From Actinomyces qiguomingii (GTDB lineage Bacteria > Actinomycetota > Actinomycetes > Actinomycetales > Actinomycetaceae), in NCBI RefSeq assembly GCF_004102025.1, contig NZ_CP025228.1:186001-250000 (forward strand): 64,000 nucleotides of DNA, in the 5' to 3' direction. Numbering within the stretch: the first letter of the stretch is position 1; the number at the start of each line of letters is the position of its first letter. Shown one piece after another: positions 54,694-61,080 of this stretch. Both the position numbers and the translations under genes were made by a program. The notes beneath the pieces were generated by a model, which saw nothing but the letters and a program-made list of their open reading frames with translations, was not told the DNA's origin and searched no databases.

Positions 54694-56312
54694 AACGGTC
54701 GTGGATCACCCGACGGCGTGCCGCCGCCAAGGTCGCGGCCCCGGCTGCGGCGGCGTTCCTGGCGCTGACGGGAGGTCTGGCCGCCTGCTCGGCCGACCAC
54801 CCCGATCCCACCGGCTCGGCCGCACAGCCCTGCGCTGATCTGGCCGGCGTCGAGTTCCCCGAGGGTACGACCGTCACCATCGCCACCGCGTTCACCGGGA
54901 CGGAGGCGGAACGCTTCGAGGCCTCCCTGGAACAGTTCGAGGAGTGCACCGGCATCGACGTCGTCCACTCCGGCTCGGACGAGTTGGAGGTGTTGCTGCG
55001 GCGGTCCATGGAACAGCCCGGGTCCGAGGAAGGGGTTGCGGACCTTCCGGACCTGGCGGTGGTCCCTCAGCCGGGTCTGGTGGGCGACCTGGCGCGTTCC
55101 GGCATGTTGGTGGCGCTGCCGGACTCTGTCGGCGCCAATATTGAGCTTGGCTGGGACCGCAACTGGCTGGAGGCCGGCTCGGTGAACGGCGTCCTGTACG
55201 CCGCCCCGCTGATGGCCTCGGTGAAGTCCTTCATCTGGTACTCCCCGGCCGCCTTCGCGCAGGCCGACTACCAGGTTCCCACCACCTGGGATGAGCTGGT
55301 GGCGTTGACTGAGCGCATTGCCGCGGACAATGCCGGTGACCCTGTGGATGAGGACGCCGCGGCGGAAGGCGCCGCGGAGGAAGGCGCCGCGACCGACAAG
55401 ACGCCGGGTGCCACCCCCTGGTGCCTGGGTGTGGCCGATGGCGATTCCAGCGGTTGGCCCGTAAGCGACTGGCTGGAGGAAACTCTGCTGGCCACGCGCG
55501 GCGTCGGCGCATACGACGCCTGGGCGAATCACGCCGTCGCCCTCGACGACGTCTCGGCCGTGGGCGCCTTGGACACGGTCGGTGAGCTGCTGCTGACCGA
55601 TGGGCATGTGCCCGGCGGGGGCGAGGGCGCCGGAGCCGTGACCGTGGAGGAGGCTGCCGAGCAGTTGCTGGGTGGGTCGTGCTATATGCTGCACGCCTCC
55701 TCCGGCTATGAGAACCTATTGCCCGAGGGTGCGACGGTGGTCAGCGCCGACGGCGGAATGGGTGCCGCCACTGGCACCGCCTCCGGTACACGGGCTAGTG
55801 GTTCGGCCGTTCCTCAAAGTGGTGCCGAGCCGTCAGCCACCGCCTCCCAGGCGTCGTCGCAGGGTGCTGTCTCCGCTTTCCTCGTGCCGGGGGCGGCCGA
55901 TGACGATGCGGGTTCGCCGGTGATAGTTGGCGGGGACTTCCTGGTGGATCTGGCTGCCGTATCACCCAAGACGACTGCGGGCAACGACGAGCAGGGTGGT
56001 CCTGATCCCGAGGCCGTCGAGGCGGTTATGACCTATTTGACCAGCCCCGAGTGGGCGCAGAGGCGAGTTGACCTTGGAGGTGTGGCCACCGCCAACCGGA
56101 GTGTGGATGCCTCGAAGTTGCGTTCGGATGTGGCTCGGCGCGCCACTGTGCTGCTGCAATCGCGTCAATCCGTGATTCGTTTCGACGCCTCGGATTCGAT
56201 GCCGTCAACCGTGGGCACGGAGGCGTTGTGGAGCGCCTTGAGCCGATGGACTAATGGTGAACTGGACTCCAAGGAGGCGTTGGGCGTGGCGGAGGCCGCC
56301 TGGCCCGAGTGA
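54690..56312 (+). CDS. Extracellular solute-binding lipoprotein
   Basis: 540 residues; ATG overlaps the HAD stop and follows CGGAGGAGC. Signal MKRSWITRRRAAAKV then a hydrophobic stretch and a lipobox-like LAAC. The solute-binding family 1 pattern is seen: GTTVTIATAFTGTEAERFEASLEQFEECTGIDV, LASVKSFIWYSPAAFAQA and VPTTWDELVALTERIA. Two low-complexity inserts (Ala/Glu-rich near 55350; Ala/Ser-rich near 55780) enlarge it beyond the usual ~420 residues. No permease or ATPase gene is nearby, so its transporter is elsewhere or shared. Likely binds sugar-like ligands, low certainty. Confidence 0.82.
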   Translation: MKRSWITRRRAAAKVAAPAAAAFLALTGGLAACSADHPDPTGSAAQPCADLAGVEFPEGTTVTIATAFTGTEAERFEASLEQFEECTGIDVVHSGSDELEVLLRRSMEQPGSEEGVADLPDLAVVPQPGLVGDLARSGMLVALPDSVGANIELGWDRNWLEAGSVNGVLYAAPLMASVKSFIWYSPAAFAQADYQVPTTWDELVALTERIAADNAGDPVDEDAAAEGAAEEGAATDKTPGATPWCLGVADGDSSGWPVSDWLEETLLATRGVGAYDAWANHAVALDDVSAVGALDTVGELLLTDGHVPGGGEGAGAVTVEEAAEQLLGGSCYMLHASSGYENLLPEGATVVSADGGMGAATGTASGTRASGSAVPQSGAEPSATASQASSQGAVSAFLVPGAADDDAGSPVIVGGDFLVDLAAVSPKTTAGNDEQGGPDPEAVEAVMTYLTSPEWAQRRVDLGGVATANRSVDASKLRSDVARRATVLLQSRQSVIRFDASDSMPSTVGTEALWSALSRWTNGELDSKEALGVAEAAWPE

Positions 56313-56341
56313 GCGACTCTTCCGGTTCGAGCGTGTCTTCG

Positions 56342-56445
56342 CCGAGTTCGGTAGATATAACCATCGAGTTCGGTAGATATGACGATCGAGTTCGGTAGAT
56401 ATGACGATCGAGTTCGGTAGATATGACGAACGAGTTCGGTTGGTG
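56342..56445. repeat. 22-bp tandem repeat array, locus 4
   Basis: GAGTTCGG cores at 56344, 56366, 56388, 56410 and 56432: four full units and a partial one. Then GGTTGGTGGGGCCGGCG leads directly into the 126-bp element at 56465. CTCTTCCGGTTCGAG precedes the array. Confidence 0.9.
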
Positions 56446-56464
56446 GGGCCGGCGTGGTGGGGGG

Positions 56465-56590
56465 AAGTGTCCAGAATCGGCACGAACGAGGATCCCCCGG
56501 CCGACGCCGCCCACCAGATCCGCATGATTCCAACGAATCCGAGGGCGTGCGCTGGGCGGGACGGGGTGTTTGCGCCGAATCCGGACACTT
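56465..56590. repeat. 126-bp element with terminal inverted repeats, copy B
   Basis: Starts AAGTGTCCAGAATCGGC and ends GCCGAATCCGGACACTT, inverted to each other. It has an internal CGCATGATTCCAACG as in copy A (13935-14060). Equal length and ends, but much of the interior differs, so the two copies are old or under structural constraint. Confidence 0.7.
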
Positions 56591-57218
56591 TGGCTCTTAG
56601 GTGCTGGTCTACCGTCCTGGTGTGGTGAGCAGGCCGCGGTACCGCGCCAAGTGGCTGGAGGGGTTCGCCTACCGTCCCGGTGTGGTGGGCAGGCCAGGGC
56701 GTCTGGTCGCCGACCGGGCCCCCTTGTCCGATCGACTTGGACGTCGTTGGCAATGAAACGGGCCCGTGTCCCGGCCGGTCCCACAGCCCGGCCGGGCGCG
56801 TGTCTCGGCCGGGCCGGCAGATCAGCCGGGCGCGTGGCTCAGCCGGGCCGGCTGCTGATCACGTTCGCGGCCTGCGGCATCTTGACTGTCGACCGCGGGT
56901 GGCAACCGTCCAAGGTAATCGCACTGGCCTGATTCAGCACCCCGCACCCGGACCGCCTGGCTGCGGTTGGACCGCCTGAAACGCACTCTCAGACGGTCCA
57001 AGCGCAGGAGCCCGGTCCATCCGCAGAAGCGCGGTCCAAGTACGAGGCCGGGACCCTGCCGGCCCCACGCCCACCCACTACACCGTTAAACCGGAAGAGC
57101 CCGTAAACGGCGCATTTGTCCATAACCTGGACACTTCCTCCGATCCGCCAACCCAACAGACCGAACTCGATGGTTATAGCAGCCGATCTCGACACGCATA
57201 CATCAAACCGGAAGAGGC
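56591..57218. other. Repeat-rich intergenic region
   Basis: No supported gene. It holds a direct repeat TACCGTCC(T/C)GGTGTGGTG at about 56610 and 56671, several GCCGGGC-rich short repeats, and inverted GGTTGGACCGCC / AGACGGTCCAAGCGC motifs at 56966-57005 related to those at 14174-14236. An inverted, degenerate 22-bp pair (locus 5, 57159-57193) follows, with TCCAGGTTATGG-like and CTTCCGGTTTGATG sequence around it. Confidence 0.6.
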
Positions 57219-57755
57219 TTAGAACTTCTCGTAATGCACGTCCTCCCACGTCAGGTCGGCGTCCGTGTAAGGCGGCTTGTGCTCGCCCTTCTCGCCAACA
57301 GCCACGAGGTTTAGTACCGTGAATCCCGAGGGCACGCCCAATAGGTCGCGGATCTCCTTGTCGGAGGTGTCATGACGGCCCGTACGGTTCCGGATCTGCA
57401 CCCAGCACGCGCCCAGGCCGTACTGCTCGGCGGCAAGCAGCACATACACCGAGGCAATAGCTCCGTCTTCGATCCAGAACTCGGCCTGACGGCTGTCTGC
57501 GGTGTGAACCAGAGTTACGATCACCGCGGCCGCCCCCTCCACCTGAGACCCGCCGAGGGTTTTGCAGGCGCCGACCCGCCGAATCATGTCCGGATCCCTC
57601 ACCACGACGAACTCCACCGCATCGTGTCCGAAGGAACTCGGGGCCGTCATTGCCACACGCATGATCTCCCGAATCACCTCGTCGTCTACAGGCCCGCCTC
57701 GGTAGCGGCGTATGGACCTACGCCTGCGGGTAAGTTCGAACAGCTCGTTTTCCAT
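57219..57755 (-). CDS. Nitroreductase family protein
   Basis: 178 residues, FMN-dependent reductase fold. LTRRRRSIRRYRGGPVDDEVI carries the phosphate-binding Arg/Ser residues, APSSFGHDAVEFVVV the flavin contact, and EQYGLGACWVQIRN plus LLGVPSGFTVLNLVAVGE the C-terminal half. Short for the family but complete. Cytosolic; reduces nitro-compounds or quinones with NAD(P)H. Divergent from a MerR-type regulator across 108 bp with operator-like symmetry, so it is probably induced through that regulator. Confidence 0.87.
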   Translation of the reverse strand: MENELFELTRRRRSIRRYRGGPVDDEVIREIMRVAMTAPSSFGHDAVEFVVVRDPDMIRRVGACKTLGGSQVEGAAAVIVTLVHTADSRQAEFWIEDGAIASVYVLLAAEQYGLGACWVQIRNRTGRHDTSDKEIRDLLGVPSGFTVLNLVAVGEKGEHKPPYTDADLTWEDVHYEKF

Positions 57756-57815
57756 GGTACGTCTCGCCTCTCTCGGTGGGCCGGGAGCGGTCCCCGGCCT
57801 GCGTTCCGCACCTAC

Positions 57816-57839
57816 GGTCTACACTTGAGACCATGGTCT
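57816..57839. promoter_or_regulatory. MerR-type operator candidate
   Basis: GGTCT ... AGACC (57816-57832, centre ACACTTG) overlaps a second perfect palindrome AGACCATGGTCT (57828-57839). TTGAGA within it could be a -35 for the regulator gene at 57864. Dyads at this position are usual for MerR autoregulation. Confidence 0.55.
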
Positions 57840-57863
57840 AAGGCAAGGTTCAGGAGGTGCTCC

Positions 57864-58343
57864 ATGGGAGATGGTAAGACCTATACGGTGAAGGAAGTGT
57901 CCGCGCGGACGGGCATGCCAGAGACGACTCTGCGGTACTACGGCAGGCGTGGACTGCTTGACTTCGTGGCACGGAATGCGGCGGGCGTGCGCACGTTCAC
58001 GGAGAGTGATTTTGAGGCTCTTTTTATTATCCACACGCTAAAAGAGACGGGCATGTCTCTCGCTAGCATTAAACACTTTATGGATCTGTATTTTGAGGGC
58101 GATTCGACAATAACGGAACGTCTTCGAATGTATGAGGATCAGCGTCGAAAGACGCGCATGAAGATAGCTGCGCTGAAGGGTGCGCTCGAGATCCTGGAGT
58201 ATAAGTGCTGGTACATGCAGGAGGCCGAGAGGCGTGGTGATGCATGGTGGTTCAGGCAACTTTCGGAGCGAGACGTGCCTCAACGGGTTCGTGATTTCTA
58301 TGCAAAGGTGGGTGGCTACGCGCACGAATCGGCGCAGGGATGA
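57864..58343 (+). CDS. MerR family transcriptional regulator
   Basis: 159 residues, ATG after CAGGAGGTGCTCC. N-terminal MerR winged helix: YTVKEVSARTGMPETTLRYYGRRGLL, RTFTESDFEALFIIHTLKETGMSLASIKHFM, then a coiled-coil dimer helix ERLRMYEDQRRKTRMKIAALKGALEILEYKCWYM. The single Cys and lack of a metal-binding Cys loop suggest a small-molecule or redox cue, not a metal. Likely controls itself and the divergent nitroreductase. Confidence 0.9.
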   Translation: MGDGKTYTVKEVSARTGMPETTLRYYGRRGLLDFVARNAAGVRTFTESDFEALFIIHTLKETGMSLASIKHFMDLYFEGDSTITERLRMYEDQRRKTRMKIAALKGALEILEYKCWYMQEAERRGDAWWFRQLSERDVPQRVRDFYAKVGGYAHESAQG

Positions 58344-59194
58344 GAGCGTATGTAATTGGTGGGTCACTACGGTTACGGACCCGGGCGGACAGTTCTTGGC
58401 TTAGCGGCTCTTCAGGCTTGGAGTGTGGTGGGGTGGGTAGTGTGGGCGTTGGCGTGGTTGGGATCCGGCATGCCTGGGCCACGGCCGAGTTGATCGCGTG
58501 GGCATCCAGGCGTCGGGCAGTAGGCCGAGTCGGTAACCAGACGCACTGGCTTGCCCTGGAATCATGCGGGTCTGGCGGGTGGCATAGGGTACGGTCGTGC
58601 CGTTTGTTCCGATTCTGGATTTCCGGCTCTTCCGGTCGAGGCCGTGTTTGCCGAGTTCGGTAGATATAACCATCGAGTTCGGTAGATATGACCATCGAGT
58701 TCGGTTGGTGGGGCCGGCGGGGCGGAGGAAGTGTCCAGAATCGGGGTGGTGGGGCGCCCCTGGGGGGGGACAACCTTGGGGTGGTTTCAGTGGTTTTGAT
58801 GTCGTGCCGCCTTGGTGGCGGCAGCCCAATGTGCCGTTGCTTGGTGGGTGTGGGCTGTTGGCGTGTTCATTGGCGTGTGCCAGATGCCCAATCGTGGGAG
58901 TGCTGGGTGACGAACCGAAAGTGGAACGTACGAACTGTCTGGCCCTGTACCCGGGGTCGGTGGCACCCATAGACCCCCGGCGATGGTGTGCAAGACGGCC
59001 GTTCATGTCGAAAACCAGCACCTCACGCCGGAGAGTACGGGCCACCGGAACAGCAACGCCCAGACCGCCCTCAAACACCAGAGCAGCCCTCAGACACCGG
59101 GGCCGCCCGATCTTGCGGGTGCCACGCCCGTCGACGGCGACAGGCCGTCCTCAAACACAGGAACAGCGTCCGGACACGGCAGACCGCGCTCGAA
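58344..59194. other. Intergenic region with 22-bp array, locus 6
   Basis: 850 bp without a convincing gene. GAGTTCGG cores at 58653, 58675 and 58697 (two full units and a partial), preceded by GCTCTTCCGGTCGAGG and followed by GGTTGGTGGGGCCGGCGG and GAAGTGTCCAGAATCGG. This is one end of the 126-bp element without its other end. 58760-59194 contains only short, unsupported frames. Confidence 0.7.
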
Positions 59195-59234
59195 TGACCT
59201 GTTTCAGCGTTAATGTCCGCTTGGGGCGGTTGGA

Positions 59235-60325
59235 TCAGACATCATCGTGGTCTTCTTGGTTGGTTTGATTGTCTCGTTGTTTGCGGTTGTAGGCAAGGCG
59301 CTGCTGAGCGGCCCGTTTCAGGCCTTCCTGGCGGGCCTTGCGGATGGCCGGCCCGCGCCCGGTGTGCTCGTCCAGGGGTGTGACGTAGCCGATTCCGGAG
59401 TGCAAGCGCTGGCTGTTGTACTCGGTGCGCACAGAGTCGAGTTCGGCCCTCAGGACAGCGGGATCGGTGATTGCCAGCAGGTGAGGCCACTCGGCCTTGA
59501 GTGTTCCGTTGAGGGACTCGACCCCGGGCCTGGTCGGCCGCGTGTCGCCGGCCGTCCGAAGTGCTGGGCGATGGCGACCATGGCCATGAACCTGCGGGTG
59601 TTGGCAGCAATCATCTGGGAGCCGTTGTCGGACACCGCCAACAGGATCGGGGTCAGTTCATCGTCTCCGTCAAGCGTCAGCTGGCGCTTCAGGGCCTGGG
59701 CTCGTTCCAGGGCGGCCTCGAGCAGGCCTTCGGCGTCCAGGGCCTGCTCGAAGGCGAGGCGGACCTGGTGGTGGGTCTCCTCGCTGGAGACCACATGGGT
59801 GATCCACTTGCGTGAGACCAGATCCTCGATGATCAGCACAGTCATGCCGCAGGCGGTGAAGTGAGTGGAGTCGTAGATCCAGATCGAGTTGGGCTTGTAC
59901 GTCGCCCAGTCGGGGAACGGACGACGCTTGGAGCGCGCTGGCCGGGCGGGATGCCTGAACCGAAGCTCGTGGTCATTCAGGACCCTGCGGACGGTGGAGG
60001 CCGACGCCCAGAACAACCCGTTGTAGGAGCCTCGGTGAGCCAGGCGACGGTGAGAGAAGTCCTTCTCACCGAAAGTCTCGAAGGCGTCCACAATCGCCTC
60101 GATCTCGCACGGCATCAGGGCATTGACAGCGGCGCCAGGCCGGGCGTCGGCCAGTCCTACCCCGTTCTGGCGCCGTTTCCAGCGCCGGTAGCGTCGCTCG
60201 GCCAGTCCCAGGACCTCACAGGCCTTAGCCACGGTCCAGCCCTGACCGGTGGCGTAGTCCACCAGCTCCAAAAGCCCCTGTTTGACGGGCGCATCCACCC
60301 GGGCGGGGACCGGGGCACCGGGCAT
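59235..60325 (-). pseudogene. IS transposase orfB (integrase core), frameshifted near the end
   Basis: ATG 60325. N-terminal helical part (YATGQGWTVAKACEVLGLAERRYRRW), then the rve core: WIYDSTHFTACGMTVLIIEDL (first Asp) and LLAVSDNGSQMIAANTRRF (second Asp). After AQHFGRPAT the frame is lost at about 59525-59545. The next frame carries VESLNGTLKAEWPHLLAITD (Glu), then TEYNSQRLHSGIGYVTP to the stop at 59235. One missing base explains it, so this copy is probably immobile by itself. Confidence 0.8.
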
Positions 60326-60672
60326 CAGACCGAGCCCCCTTTTTTCTCCAGCACCACCAACTTCACCGCCTGCTCCGTCACCGTACGGGTCAAGCGGTCG
60401 ATCTCGGCCCTGGCCTGCTCAAGCTCGACATCACGAGCCGACTTGCCAGACGAACCCGGACGCGAAGCCGACAACGCGTCCAAGGCGCCTTGCCTGGCGA
60501 CCTGCCGCAGCCTCACGATCGTGGAGCGGTCCACTCCGGCCTCGGTCGCAGCCGCCCCCACCGTGACCTCCTCTCGCATCAGCCTTACGTAGATCTCATA
60601 CTTCTGCGAAGGCGACAAGAACACCTTGGCCCGACGCCCAGAACCCCTCGTCGTGTCAGCATCACTGCTCAT
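60325..60672 (-). CDS. IS transposase orfA
   Basis: 115 residues. Helix-turn-helix YEIYVRLMREEVTVGAAATEAGVDRSTIVRLR, then a leucine-zipper-like coiled coil ELEQARAEIDRLTRTVTEQAVKLVVLEKK. Its TGA overlaps the orfB ATG as TGATG, the usual coupling or frameshift arrangement in IS3-type elements. Confidence 0.85.
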   Translation of the reverse strand: MSSDADTTRGSGRRAKVFLSPSQKYEIYVRLMREEVTVGAAATEAGVDRSTIVRLRQVARQGALDALSASRPGSSGKSARDVELEQARAEIDRLTRTVTEQAVKLVVLEKKGGSV

Positions 60673-60760
60673 CGCGCACCCTCCTCAAGGTGTCACGAAG
60701 ACCCTACCCATGCGGTCTGATCCTCAGCCCAAAACCGGACACGAACGCTGAAGCAAATCA

Positions 60761-61080
60761 TCGAACACGGGACGGCGCCTTCGAACGCCGGAGAGTTCCG
60801 CCCGGACAGGCCAGAACACACCACCCACCACACCCCCAAACACGAAGAGCCAGATTTCCCCGACTCGCCAGCTCCACCGACCGAACTCGATGGTTATTTC
60901 TGCCGATCTCGTTGGTTATATCTGCCGGACTCGGTGTTGGGGGCCTCGAACCGGAAGAGCCGGTTTAGCAGCTGACTGCGGTCCGCGGCATCCCGCCGCC
61001 TTCGCCGCCAGAACCCGCTAGACCTTCATGACGCATGGGCGGGGCGGTGGTCGGCCCCGCCGTCGACCGATGCTTAACCC
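60761..61080. other. Intergenic region with 22-bp array, locus 7
   Basis: Degenerate units CCGAACTCGATGG, CCGATCTCGTTGG and CCGGACTCGGTG at 60877-60940, about 22 bp apart, in the orientation opposite to loci 2, 4 and 6. They end in CGAACCGGAAGAGCCGG, the conserved flank of the other loci. 60965-61080, downstream of the alpha-mannosidase stop, shows no clear terminator. Confidence 0.7.

Larger units (their letters stand above)
59195..60760 (-). mobile_element. IS3-like insertion sequence
   Basis: 1566 bp. Left end TGACCTGTTTCAGCGTTAAT and right end (read inward) TGATTTGCTTCAGCGTTCGT are inverted repeats continuing with TGTCCG. It encodes an orfA/orfB pair on the minus strand with a TGATG stop/start overlap. 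A truncated sister copy is at 51085-52024. Confidence 0.85.

Noticed and set aside
58252..59268. Several 170-225-codon frames in the region after the MerR gene
   Set aside because: They overlap each other on both strands, are His/Pro/Arg-rich and cross the repeat array. No support.
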